In this document: in pieces, positions 43,957-55,442 of the stretch
Position numbering within the stretch: position 1 is the first letter of the stretch
Layout: each line of letters opens with the position of its first letter
Source of the DNA: Amphibalanus amphitrite
Lineage: Eukaryota > Arthropoda > Thecostraca > Balanomorpha > Balanidae
Direction of reading: 5' to 3'
DNA length: 64,000 bases
Assembly: GCF_019059575.1 (NCBI RefSeq)
Contig: NW_024881788.1
Location: 124,001 to 188,000, forward strand
The notes under the pieces: model-generated
The model's input: the letters and a program-made list of their open reading frames with translations, nothing else
Databases searched by the model: none
What the model was told of the DNA's origin: nothing
Made by a program: the position numbers and the translations under genes

Positions 43957-44102
43957 CTGCAGTGTGCGCCCTGCCGGTCTCGACGACATGGCGGGCGCGG
44001 TCAAACGTCTGGCGGTACTGGGCTAGGAAGTCGGCGGCAGCGCGGCGCGCCTCGCCCACAGACTGCTGCAGGACACCGGCCGGCCGGCGGCCGTACTCCC
44101 GC
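43957..44102 (-). CDS. Mic26-27: MICOS subunit MIC26/MIC27-like, first visible exon
   Basis: The minus-strand frame reads REYGRRPAGVLQQSVGEARR, then AAADFLAQYRQTFDRARHVV and ETGRAHTA. In MIC26/MIC27 proteins the segment before the membrane helix has this pattern: a short acidic/aromatic start, a V..AR amphipathic helix and a V.TG.AH ending that leads into YL/YI...N. The donor is CAG before GTACAG and the likely acceptor is GCCCCAG at 44103-44109. Phase fits exon 8371-8517 exactly. The N-terminal exon or exons, expected at higher coordinates, were not found. The GTG-started upward extension of the frame is in tandem-repeat DNA and is not supported. Confidence 0.78.
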
Positions 44103-44164
44103 CTGGGGCACACAGCCGCACGACCTGAGCGTCCAGCCAGCAGCGCCGCCACACACCACTTAGC

Positions 44165-44300
44165 GCCACACAACACGGGTCAGCGAGCACTGAACCACAC
44201 AACACCGGTCACAAAACCCTCAGCGCAACACACACGGGCCAGCGAGCATTGAGCCACACAACACGGGCCACACAGAACAGTGTGGCCACACAGTACAGTC
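44165..44300. repeat. Short tandem repeat with CACACAACACGGG words
   Basis: Two to three degenerate copies of a roughly 53-bp unit (ACACAACACGGGTCAGCGAG core) just upstream of the first visible host exon. Confidence 0.6.
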
Positions 44301-45450
44301 ATTTTATTGATTTAGGATCACTGGGGTGGGTGGCCCGAACCTCCCGGTAAGGACGCTAGAATGCGCGTAGCATCTCAGCTCATAATCTAGCAAGAAAGCT
44401 TCAAATTGTCTATCCAGTCTTAAACCTCACCCGCACATGGAGAGGGGACCCCCCAGGTAGTTTTTCTGCTCTGCACTCTACATTTTTAGAGCTAGTTAGA
44501 AGTCTGATTTTTCGCATAGCTGCTCCTCTACCCTTTCTTGATGTCCACTGAAAATTTCAAGTTTTTGTGGTTTTTGGTTTCGGAGACATGACCTTGTTCT
44601 TCAGGTCAGGTCATGACCCAAATGACAAATACCTAATATCTTGCGTTGGCTATGGGTCTTGTGAGCTTTTGACACATTGATTTCGGCCCTTTTTTTGCCA
44701 GTCTTACCTCCCACCTTTCATGGAACATGTTGGTCGACGATGTACAGATGTCAAGGTCAGGGTCAAGGTCAACCTAGGTCATATAAAATCATTGCGTTTC
44801 AGGCAAGTTGAATTTACTTTTCGTGAAGTTTCTTTGACTGTATTTTTGGTAAAACCTCATTTCATGATCTCATGTAACATGGACACAAACAATCGGTGCA
44901 CACATCAGTATACACACAGACACACACAGACATACAAACACATATCATTGACCTTGACCTAACTTGACCTGAAATGACCTCAGCAGCAAAAAAACTGGTC
45001 GGATAGTGTGACAAAGAGGTTCTAGCTGGCTTGGCACCACAGAACAGCATCGTCATCGGTACATGATCAGCAGCGCACTTGATATCCAACGGTGACCCAA
45101 AACAGCAACATTTTTTTAGTTTGACCTGACCTGGAAGGAATAAAATGGCGCGGGGCTGGCAACCCCATGTGCGTTCTAGGATGGGAAAATGACATGTGCG
45201 GGCGAGGCGAGGGTTCGCATGCTTTAAAGTTTACGTTAGCGATGATCTGACATAATAAAACGAGCCTGCTTCACATTGATCACGAATTTACTTTATGTAC
45301 CGTATTTTACTCGAAGAGGACAGCCGCGCTTTATCACCACTCATTGCCAAAGAAGACTGAGGAAGATTTCGGAAATCACGTGGGTTGTATAACGAAATGG
45401 CTGCTACCAGTTTACGTGGTCAAATGTGTAAAAATACGCAACACTTCTTC
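44301..45450. other. GGTCA-rich relic sequence
   Basis: TGACC/GGTCA words cluster at 44590-44620, 44750-44785, 44948-44980 and 45120. A GGGGACCCCCC word near 44447 and a CCCCATGTGCG word near 45165 look like eroded ends of the TTAA-flanked family, but no TTAA pair is left. A CACAGACACACACAGACA tract lies at 44915-44935. No gene seen. Confidence 0.45.
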
Positions 45451-45479
45451 AAAACTGCGATGGCCCATACCGCCCAGGG

Positions 45480-46183
45480 CCCAGACCTCCCGGGTCTCCC
45501 CTGTGTCGGCTCGCATTAGCAGCGCATTTGCGGTCTTTTCGTGGTTTCAAGCGTTCAAAGTTCAAACATGTGATATGATGTTGCCCCATGCCTTAGGGTG
45601 GGTGTCAAGGTCACCTGAAGGTCAGGTCAGGTCATTGACCTTTGGTGACCTCGGTTCACTTTTTCGAGATTTACATGTTCCTAGGCCAGTTTTTTCGAGC
45701 TGAATTCGAATTTAGCAACCATATGAACGTTTACAAAGTAGTTTGGGTGCCTTCGTAACGTGTTACGAAGCTGTCAGAGGCAGTTGACACCTACTACGAA
45801 TGCCCGGCAGGACCCCTACTGGTTGAGCTGACCTGACCTGACCGGACCAGGCCTAAATGAATGAAGACATCATCTGTGATCAAAACTCGCATGATATTCG
45901 TGATCAGCACCCGGAAAACCCCATAGCACCCACACTTACGGCGTTCTAACAGGTCCCGATTTTCCCGACTTTTGGGTCATTGACCTGACCTGGAAGGTCA
46001 ACCAATGACCTAGGACGTTAAAATTGGGTATCATCGGCTTCTCCTCGTTACGGGCAACACGCTCCTTTTTCCGCGAAGCTCTAGGTCGATCAGGGGCGAA
46101 ACGGCAATGGGGGTCCAACGGACCCCCGCCCCCCCCCCCCTTATACGTTCGCGGCTGGAAAAACACCAATACGGGCGAGGGTT
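45480..46183. mobile_element. Truncated GGTCA-rich TTAA-family element
   Basis: Colinear with 46360-47060 (reversed) and with 27310-29300. The right end GGCGAGGG with TTAA (46180-46187) is present, preceded by a G/C-run hairpin region (GGGGGTCCAACGGACCCCCG). The left end is missing. Confidence 0.75.
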
Positions 46184-46359
46184 AAGGTAGGCCATGTCGT
46201 CTAAAATTATTGAATTTAACCACAACATATTATGAGAACATCAAATAAATATTTTCTACAATTAAAAAAAAAGAAGAAATTTTGTCCGAATGGATGAATG
46301 GGTGCAAAAATGCTACCATTATGCGTCACATTACGCCATAGGATCTCACCAGATCTTAA

Positions 46360-47243
46360 CCCTCGCATGTGTGCGGCGTTTGCCAGCTTCTAATGTGTAG
46401 GGGGGGGGGGTCGGTTGGACCCCCCTTGCCGTTTGGCCCCTGATCGAGCTAGAGCTTCGCGGAAAAAACGAGCGTGTTGCCCGTGACGAGAGGAAGCCGA
46501 TGATACCCAATTTTAAGGTCCTAGGTCATTGGTTGACCTTCCAGGTCAGGTCAATGACCCAAAGTCGGGAAAATCGGGACCTGTTAGAAAGTCGTAAAGT
46601 GTGGCTGCTAAGGGGTTTTTCGGGGTGCTGATCACGAATATCGTGTTAGTTTTGATCACAGATGATGTCTTGAAGCATTTAGACCAGGTCGGGTCAGGTC
46701 AGGTCAGGTCAACCAGTAGGCGTCGTGACGGGTATTCGTAGTACGTGTCAACCGCCTCTGACAGCTTCGTAACATGTTACGAAGTCGCCAAAACTACTTC
46801 GTAAATGATCAAATGGTTGCTAAATTCGAATTCAGCTCCAAAAACTAGCCTAGAAACATGTAAAACTCGAAAAAGTGACCCGAGGTCACCCGAGGTCACC
46901 AAAGGTCAATGACCTGACCTGACCTTCAGGTGACCTTGACACACACGGGAGTAACATCAAATCACATGTTTGAACGTTTGAAACCACGAAAAGCTTGCAA
47001 ACACGCGGCTAGTGCGAGCCGACATACGCGAAATCGCGATTCCGGCCAAACATGGTCTCAGAAAAGAGGTCACAGGTCAAAGGTCATTTGGGTGAGGGTC
47101 ATGAAATTTTCAGGGTAGGTGTAAAATTGATCAATGCGAGGGTACTGAAAGTTTCGTCGCGATCGGCCGCTTTTTACGCGAGTTATTCGCGAAAAACCAT
47201 GGGGGGGGTCCATCCGACCCCCCCCCCCCTACACATGCGAGGG
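46360..47243. mobile_element. TTAA-flanked GGTCA-rich element
   Basis: The left end CCCTCGCATGTGTGC and right end CCCCCTACACATGCGAGGG are inverted, with TTAA on both sides (46356-46359, 47244-47247). CCC...GGG termini with TTAA are canonical for piggyBac. The inner hairpin words GGGGTCGGTTGGACCCCC and GGGGGGTCCATCCGACCCCC face each other. GGTCAGGTCAATGACC, GTCAGGTCAGGTCAGGTCA and CTGACCTGACCTTCAGG runs occur inside. 884 bp, no coding frame. Confidence 0.92.
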
Positions 47244-47247
47244 TTAA

Positions 47248-48451
47248 GAATATGGGAATACGATTCAACCCTCATTCGACTTTTTTGCGCTCGAATTCGA
47301 CTTTGCGCAAAATAAAACGACAGCGCTTAAAAGCGACAGTTGCCGCAAATTGCACACTCAAACTGCGCTGAAATACGACATTTCTTTCATGTCGCAAAAT
47401 CTTCAAAGTTATGCATTCTAGGAAGCTCGCTGCAATGAAAAGAGGTAAATTTAGCCCCCCGGAATATGTGGTTAGTATCAGGACACTGTTTGATTCCGCC
47501 ACAAATGAGAAAAACGCGATGCAGAACGATGCGGTGAAACTGCGCTCATTCGCGACAAATCGTGGGTAAATTGCGCCTGTATTCAACAGTCCTGTTGGAG
47601 CCTGAGTGGTCGAGCACTTTCCGTTTTTCTGTTCTCATTCGTTTATTTCGTAACCAATCTTTAAAAAATGATGCTCATTTGACAGAGATTTTCTCGCTCG
47701 TCATTTCTGATGCATAATGCATACATTTGGTACATCACACTCACAACCATATGTACTTGAATTTTCAGATGAAGGATTTTGCCGCGAAGACGGAGTGGGT
47801 GTCGTATACCTTACCTAGATGTTGAGCTGGAATTCGGTGAACAAGTTTTTTTTTAAATAATGACCTGAAGGTGACCCAAACACTTTTAATTGATAGGTGT
47901 GTTTGCAAAACGCATTCCGACAGCTTTTTTTTTTGCTTTTAACACTGTATTTTTCTCGAAATACCTGTTTGAATAATTTTCCCGAGTCGACTTCAGGCGC
48001 AATTATCAGACACTTAGCCTAAAAACGACACTACCGAGTCAGATAAAAGCGCACTGCGCCATTTTACGACACTCTGCAGTATGATCCGAGCGCATATGCG
48101 CCCTTTCCAGACACTTTTATGTTTGATTTGGGCGCATTGCACTTACACTTGACGGCACAATTTACTTGACAGAGGCGGCTTCAGCCACTGGTTTTGTGGA
48201 TTTAATGCCTTTTATGCTATACTCTAGCATGTTTAGATGTTAACGATCAGTTTTGTTGTATTTACTCTATGCACATACTTACCTGTTGCTAGCGCGGGAC
48301 CCCTCTTCATTAGGCCTGTTATGCGTAAAGTATTAGCGGAGGGGATTTCCTTCGCACTGGTGTATGTGCTGCCAAATGTGTCCGTGTGGCGCTCAGCTGG
48401 TCGGTGTTGGCCGATATATGAATGCATAGGTGTATGCAAGGCGGACGGCTC
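47248..48451. other. Stretch with GCGCA/CGACA words, no gene
   Basis: At 47265-47400 and 47990-48150 short words such as TTCGACTTT, GCGCAAAAT, ACGACA and AGACACTT recur in opposite orientations, suggesting the eroded subterminal repeats of an element of about 0.9 kb. I cannot define its ends. Confidence 0.4.
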
Positions 48452-48639
48452 CAGTGGCGGTCGCAGGGGGGGGGGGGGGCATCAGGGCCATGCCCCCCCC
48501 CAAAAGGCAAATCAGGGGGGCATCATATCATTTGCCCCCCCAAACAACCGATGGGCCCCCATGGCCGTATGGGGCCCTGGCCCGTATTCGATTGTCACGA
48601 GGCTCGAGAAACCCACGCCAGCTATTAACAGCTCCTATA

Positions 48640-51600
48640 CCAGTCTTTGAGGGTCCTACACTGACCTCTGAGAGCCCTTCAGTGGCGGTCAAGCGTCCAC
48701 ATTGACCGCTGAGGACCCACATTGACCTCTGAGGGCCCTCCACTGGCCATTAAGGGCCCCTAAACCGGCCTCAGGGGCCCATCCGGCGTCTGATAGCCTC
48801 ACGCCGGCCTCTGGTGGCCTCATTTCTGTCTCTATAGTCCCAAGACTAGCCTTTAAGTGCCTCTGAGGGCCCCGCACTGGATTCTGAAGACCCGATGTCG
48901 GCCTCTAAGAGCCCGCATCGGCCTCTGGGGGCCCATTTTGGCCTTTGAGGGCCCTCCGCTGGTCTATGGGGTCCAACGCCGGCCCATGCCGGCCTTTAAG
49001 GGCCCCACACTGACCTCTAAAGGGCCCATGCTGGCCTGTAAGGACCCACATTAGCCTCTGAGGGCCCCTGCACTGGATTCTGAAGACCCAATGCCGGCCT
49101 CTCAGGGCCCGCATCGGCGTCTGAGGGCCCATCTTGGCCTTTGAGGGCCCTCCACTGGCCTCTGGGGTCCAACGCCGGCCCATGCCGGTCTTTTAGGGCC
49201 CCACACTGACCTCCGAGGGCCCATGCTGGCCTGAAAGGACACACATTAGCCTCTATGGGCCCCGCACTGGATTCTGAAGACCCCATGCCGGCCTCTAAGG
49301 GTCAGCATCGGCTTCTGAGGGCCCATCTTGGCCTTTGAGGGCCTTCTGTTGGCCTCTGGGTTCCAACGCCGGCCAATGCCAGTCTTTTAGGGTCCCATTC
49401 TGACCTTTGAGGGCCCATGCCGGTCTGTATGGGCCTACATTAGCCTCTGAGGGCCCCCCGCACTGGATTCTGAAGACCTGATGCCGGCCTCTAAGAGCCC
49501 GCATCGGCTTCTGAGGGCCTATCTTGGCCTTTGAGAGCCTTCTGTTGGCCTCTGGGGTCCAACGCCGGCCCATGCCGGTCTTTTAGGGCCCCACACTGAC
49601 CTCTGATGGCCCGTGCTGGCCTGTAAGGACCCACCTTAGCCTCTGAGGGCCCCGCACGGGCTTCTGAAGACCTGATGCCGGCCTCTAAGAGCCCGCATCG
49701 GCCTCTGGGGGCCCATTTTGGCCTTTGAGGGCCCTCTGCTGGTCTATGGGGTCCAACGCCGGCCCATGCCGGCCTTTAAGGGCCCCACACTGACCTCTAA
49801 GGGCCCCATGCTGGCCTGTAAGGACCCACATTAGCCTCTGAGGGCCCCTGCACTGGATTCTGAAGACCCAATGCCGGCCGCTCAGGGCCCGCATCGGCGT
49901 GTGAGGGCCCATCTTGGCCTTTGAGGGCCCTCCTCTGGCCTCTGGGGTCCAACGCCGGCCCATGCCGGTCTTTTAGGGCCCCACACTGACCTCTGAGGAC
50001 CCCATGCTGGCCTGAAAGGACACACATTAGCCTCTATGGGCCCCGCACTGGATTCTGAAGACCCCATGCCGGCCTCTAAGGGTCCGCATCGGCCTCTGAG
50101 GGCCCATCTTGGCCTTTGAGGGCCCTCTGCTGGCCTCTGGGTTCCAACGCCGGCCAATGCCAGTCATTTAGGGTCCCATTCTGACCTTTGAGGGCCCCAT
50201 GCCGGTCTGTATGGGCCCACATTAGCCTCTGAGGGCCCCCCGCACTGGATTCTGAAGACCCGATGCCGACCTCTAAGGGTCAGCATCGGCATCTGAGGGC
50301 CCATCTTGGCCTTTGAGGGCCTTCTGTTGGCCTCTAGGGTCCAACGCCGGCCCATGCCGGTCTTTTAGGGCCCCACACTGACCTCTGATGGCCCGTGCTG
50401 GCCTGTAAGGACCCACCTTAGCCTCTGAGGGCTCCGCACGGGCTTCTGAAGACCTGATGCCGGCCTCTTAGGTCCCGCATCGGCCTCTGAGGGCCCATCT
50501 TAGCCTTTGAGGGCCCTCTAATGGCCTCTGGGGCCCAACGCCGGCCCATGCCGGCCTTTAAGGGCCCCACACTGACCTCTAAGGGCCCATGCTGGCCTGT
50601 AAGGACCCACATTAGCCTCTGAGGGCCCCTGCACTGGATTCTGAAGACCCAATGCCGGTCGCTCAGGGCCCGCATCGGCGTCTGAGGGCCCATCTTGGCC
50701 TTTGAGGGCCCTCCGCTGGCCTCTGGGGTCCAACGCCGGCCCATGCCGGTCTTTTAGGGCTCCACACTGACCTCTGAGGACCCCATGCTGGCCTGAAAGG
50801 ACACACATTAGCCTCTATGGGCCCCGCACTGGATTCTGAAGACCCCATGCCGGCCTCTAAGGGTCCGCATTGGCCTCTGAGGGCCCATCTTGGCCTTTGA
50901 GGGCCCTCTGCTAGCCTCTGGGTTCCAACGCCGGCCAATGCCAGTCTTTTAGGGTCCCATTCTGACCTTTGAGGGCCCCATGCCGGTCTGTATGGGCCCA
51001 CATTAGCCTCTGAGGGCCCCCCGCACTGGATTCTGAAGACCCGATGCCGACCTCTAAGGGTCAGCATCGGCTTCTGAGGGCCCATCTTGGCCTTTGAGGG
51101 CCTTCTGTTGGCCTCTGGGGTCCAACGCCGGCCCATGCCGGTCTTTTAGGGCCCCACACTGACCTCTGATGGCCCGTGCTGGCCTGTAAGGACCCACCTT
51201 AGCCTCTGAGTGCCCCGCACGGGCTTCTGAAGACCTGATGCCGGCCTCTAAGGGCCCGCATCGGCCTCTGAGGCCCATCTTAGCCTTTGAGGGCCCTCTA
51301 ATGGCCTCTGGGGCCCAACGCCGGCCCATGTTGGTCTTTTAGGGCCCCACGCTAACCTCTGAGGGCCCCATGCTGGCCTGTAAGGACCCACATTAGCCTC
51401 TGAGTGCCCAATTCGGTTTCTGATGGTCTCAAAGTGCCCTTTGCAGGTCCTGTACTGGTCTCTGAGGGCCCTAATTTTGCCCCTAAGGACCCAAACCAGC
51501 CTCTAAAGGTCCCACACCGGCCTCTGATGGTCCCAACTCCCATTTCTGTCTTTGGGACCCAAACTGACCCTTATGTGCCTCTGAGGGCCCCGTACTGGCT

Positions 51601-51940
51601 TCTGAAGGATCGATGCCGGCTTCTGAGGACCCATAACGGTCTTTAAGTGCCTCATACCGACACCTGAGGCCCCACACTAGCCTCTGAGGGGCCCCAAACT
51701 GGCTTATGAGGTCTCTACACCGGCCACTGATGGCCCTATTATGTTCTCTGGGGGGCTCAAGCCTTACCTTTGGGCGTCACGCACTTGCCTCTGAAGGCCC
51801 ACATCAGCCTCTGGGGCCCTACCTTGGGCCTTTGCCCTTTGATGCCCTTCGCTGACCCTTGGGTCTAACACCGGCCTCTGGGGGGTCTGACACCGTACTC
51901 TAAGGGCCCCATTGCAGCCTCTAGGCGATAGGTATCGCCG
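48640..51940. repeat. Three-level hierarchical GAGGGCCC minisatellite
   Basis: Basic units of about 28 bp with cores like GCCTCTGAGGGCCC are organised into a ~195-bp block. One landmark, CACTGGATTCTGAAGAC, falls at 49071, 49265 and 49461, and variants continue at the same spacing to about 51220, so about thirteen blocks. Groups of four blocks repeat at about 780 bp (48905-49183 matches 49685-49963). All open frames here derive from the repeat. Confidence 0.9.
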
Positions 51941-51949
51941 AAGCGCTAT

Positions 51950-52440
51950 CGATGGGCCCATAAGGGCGCTGTACGGTGAGGAGGGCGCTATAATACGATA
52001 AGGAGGGCGCTGACAGGTCAGGAGGGCGCCGGCAAGTGTGGAGGGCGCAGAAAGATCAGGAGGATGCTGTGTGGTAAGGACCATGAAGGCGCCGACTGGT
52101 CAGCCCAGAGGGCGCCGAATGTGAAAGGGCAGGCCATAAGAGCGCTGAATGGCGAGAAGGGCGCCGACAGATCAGAAGGGCGCCGAACGAGACAGAAGGG
52201 CGCTGAAGATGATGCCAGGGTGCTAGATGGTCAGGAGATTGGGGGTGGATGTCTGGCAGTTCAGGATTGTGGGTGCATCTTCACCCACAAAGAGATATAA
52301 AATTGTAAACCTGGGCGCCAGTGCCGCATGGTGTACCGCAATGGCTAACCGTCGAGGGCGCCTAGAGTGCTGGACATTAGAAAGGCGCCTTCGGCGCCCC
52401 GAAATGATCGTGGAAGGCGCCATCCAGTGAGGGCGCCTAC
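51950..52440. repeat. GGAGGGCGC minisatellite
   Basis: About twenty degenerate units of 22-28 bp with the core AGGAGGGCGCTGA. A different word from the adjacent array, but similar unit length. Confidence 0.8.
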
Positions 52441-52497
52441 TAGATTTGGGGGGGGGGCTAAAGCCCAGTGTGCCCCCCCCCCTTGGCTGCGCCCCTG

Positions 52498-54093
52498 TTT
52501 AGAGCGTTTTACTGTTGTGTTTTCTATCAAGATAAGGTCGATGAGATTGTTGCCTGTGCCCGCGTTATGTACCTACCTACTGTGTGCGGCCGTCTGATCC
52601 TTGCGGGGCGGACGACCATTGACGTCATTTCGTCAGCTGAGCAAATGTAAACAAACCTACTGACGAGTTAACCCCCTAATATACGGCCTTGGATGATAAA
52701 CCGATTAATGAATATTGTCCTGGGCCCTGGCCCCTGTCTCACCGCCCGACGCTGCGCGCGCTGGGAGCTAAGGCATACCCCTGACGTCACTCGAATGACG
52801 TTGCGAGCGATCTGGAAGCTTATGATGAATCGCGTTTGGAACAGAGGTCCTAAGGAACCAAGTACAAAGAGAACAGAGGTTTGAGACTTGAGTGCGAATG
52901 CTGCTAGCGTGCTGGCGGAGCGGCGCGCTAGCGTTTTGCGATGACGTCATAGCTTAGCGTCAGAGTGAAGTTTGTTGATATTGCCATGGAAACCCAACGC
53001 GCCGACGCGCGCAGCGCACTCAGCGATCTGCTGTGAAACACCACCCTGGAGTCAAGGTCACTGGAGTAATTGGGAGACATTTTCACTGAAGTTCCTCTAC
53101 GTCATTAACGCCTTTGGTTTGACACTCGAACGCCGTCAACAGCCACAGTATCTATAATAGGGCAAAGTTTCCCGAGTATTTCATGATAGTAACTACAGAA
53201 TGCAGATGGACCAGAGATATGCGATCAGCAGCTCATGACTATGACATTCGGTTGAAATAAATCAACCACCAATGAAGTCATAGCCTACGATTAGGCAGCC
53301 CAATTCAAAGAAGATATGGAACCGTAGATTTGTGGACGGCTCCGGCTCCGGTTGAGTACCTAGGCTCTTATTGAGCTTCGGACGCCACAAGCCATTTGCT
53401 ACTTCTTCCCCACTTTCTTACCCCCCCCCCCCTTCCTCCCTGATTCCGCCACTGGCGGTTTCTGTCGCCTGCCGGCGCAGATGGAATGGGTGCGCTCGGA
53501 CGGCTCAGTCGACTGTTGTTGTAAAGCGCAATTTGTTAAAATATGTGCAATTCTAACGCCGAATTAATTCGAAAAAGTGTCGAATGCCAAATCGTCTCCT
53601 GACTACAATGTTTGATGGATTGGCAATATCGTTGGTACCGAAGCATTATGAAACATTTATCTCGCTTTATTGAAGAGAGCAGGTTAAACTGAGCACGTTT
53701 ATTGTCTTTAATTGCGTACAACTCTCGGTTCGATATAAGCGCACTCTGTCTATTGAAAGCGCACCTCTAGGTCACGTGACTGGGGTGTGTCACGTGATTG
53801 CGCTTAAAACCGAAATCGGCGTCACAGGAGTGATCATCGATAAGTTCTGAGGACCTGCAGATGTTTTGCATGGTGGGCACGGCAAGATGGGCCCGGGCGC
53901 CCTGCTAGGCAGTGCTTGTTGCGAATGACACCACGGACCCCCCCCCCCCCCCCCCCAAAAAAAAAAACGCCTTGCTCGCGCCCGGTTCACCGGTGATCAT
54001 TTGGATCGAAAGTTCAACGTGCCGCAGGTAGATGGCGGAACGGTCCTCCCGGGTCTAGCGTGACCCTCTTTCGCTAGTTACCAACTGGCTTAA
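52498..54093. other. Stretch without recognised gene
   Basis: Short frames only. C-runs at 53420-53435 and 53937-53957; a TTCCGCCACTGGCGG word near 53445 resembles a CAGTGGCG-type element end. Nothing further supported. Confidence 0.5.
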
Positions 54094-54300
54094 CCCGGCA
54101 CCGCCTGGGCTATTTCCGTGCCCACGACAGCCGGGGGGGGGGGGGTCGGATCCGAACCCCCCCCCCGTTATCTCGAGAACCAATGGTTGCATCGGGCCCC
54201 GCCAGGCGGCGTTCGAAAGCTACCAAAACTCTTAAGATTTTAAGATTGAGGTCAACTTTCGGGTCAAGGTCAGGTCAAAGGTCAAATTCTGGGGTTTTGC
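54094..54300. mobile_element. Left part of a TTAA GGTCA-rich element
   Basis: TTAA (54090-54093) is followed by CCCGGCACCGCCTGGGC, a G-run/C-run hairpin (GGGGGGTCGGATCCGAACCC) and GGTCAAGGTCAGGTCAAAGG near 54250. It stops where LINE coding sequence begins near 54300, so the LINE appears to have inserted into it. Confidence 0.7.
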
Positions 54301-54729
54301 ATGATTAGGCTTACGGACAGCGGAATCGATAGCTGCTGCTCGAAACTCACCAAAAATGACCTAAAAAACTGTGATATGTTGAAGGAGGAGAGTTTTCGTG
54401 CGCGCGTACACCTCAGTGACTTTTTATCGAATTATTCTCTTGAGCAGCTTGTAACCGTTCCAACGTACACTTCCGGCTCGTTGCTAGACGTCTGTATGGT
54501 TAAAAATAGAGAGCTTGTGCGTGATTGCTCTGCATCCTTTTGCCACTTCAGCCCACACAAACTCCTTCGTGTGTCTATTAACGTTCCGAAACAACGCAAA
54601 AATCCTACAGTTGTTCAATCCCGCTCGATCAACCGTATAGATGTCGATGCCCTGAACTCTGACCTGATGTTTGCCGATTGGGAGGGCGTGTTTAGTGCCA
54701 CGAACGTAAGTGACCAGTGGGATGCTTTC
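54301..54729 (+). mobile_element. LINE, endonuclease segment (first piece)
   Basis: The frame has DFLSNYSLEQLVTVPTYTSG, LLDVCMVKNREL, and then VDALNSDLMFADWEGVFSA and VSDQWDAF. This is the C-terminal part of an APE-type LINE endonuclease (SLLD motif) and the start of the linker to the reverse transcriptase. The frame resumes exactly at 62065 after a long insertion. The 5' part of the LINE is missing. Confidence 0.85.
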
Positions 54730-54745
54730 GGGGCATTCCACGTCA

Positions 54746-55442
54746 AGTGAGACAAAAAATGACCATTTTGAACCTCACCTCCTCCCATTTTTGCGAAACT
54801 TTGTGAAACTACTCATCTATATGTGAAAAGAAAGGAGACATGTTTTTGTCAAGATATGACGTCACGTTTCCGAGATACACGTCATTAAACATTGACTTAG
54901 GCAAGGCACATTATCATCTTTAAAGCGTCATAACCATTGAAGTTTTAGACATATCACCATGAGACAAAGTGTGAAATGGAGGGAATAGATCAGGCTTTAA
55001 TTTGAGGATAACAATATTGACATAATTAGCTAATTAATGAACTAAATTAAAATTCAAAAAATAAATTTTGATTTTCTGAAAAATGGGTACCCTTCGATTT
55101 TGCTAATTTTTACATAATTCATCCTCCCATACATTAGCTACATCATATAAAAAATCCAGAATGGGCCGACGTCTACGTAACTGTCTTTTGGACTTCGTAA
55201 TGTCTGGCACTCGCGAGTTTCGTTTTAGCAACCAAGGAGAAGCGCTACCCGGAGATGCTTCTTTCTGCCCCAAACCAAAGCAAACCTAGCCTGACCTGAC
55301 GTGACCTGACCTAATCTAACATGCGTAAATATGTACAGCCCTCACGGCAGTTGCCGACTGGCCAAATGCTACTTAGATACGAACATTAGCCCTCACGACA
55401 TTTGCCGGCTGGCCAGATGCTACTTAAAAAACGAATGCGTGT
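54746..55442. other. Left inverted end of the GGGGCATTCC element
   Basis: AT-rich, non-coding. A tandem of GCCCTCACG-containing units (CGGCAGTTGCCGACTGGCC / CGACATTTGCCGGCTGGCC) lies at 55335-55430. GACCTGACGTGACCTGACC lies near 55300. Confidence 0.6.

Larger units (their letters stand above)
48452..52497. mobile_element. Possible element with CAGTGGCG-type ends around a large minisatellite
   Basis: The left border CAGTGGCGGTCGCAGGGGG and right border CCCCCTTGGCTGCGCCCCTG are imperfect inverted copies and resemble those at 8901 and 10178. No target duplication found. Almost the whole interior is minisatellite (48640-51940 and 51950-52440). Confidence 0.4.

Noticed and set aside
43916-44176. 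Extension of the first visible MICOS exon up to a start at 44176
   Set aside because: That start is GTG and the extra sequence is tandem-repeat DNA; an acceptor at about 44103 gives a better exon.
48905-51677. Several overlapping 60-157 residue frames repeated along the region
   Set aside because: All are products of the hierarchical GAGGGCCC minisatellite.
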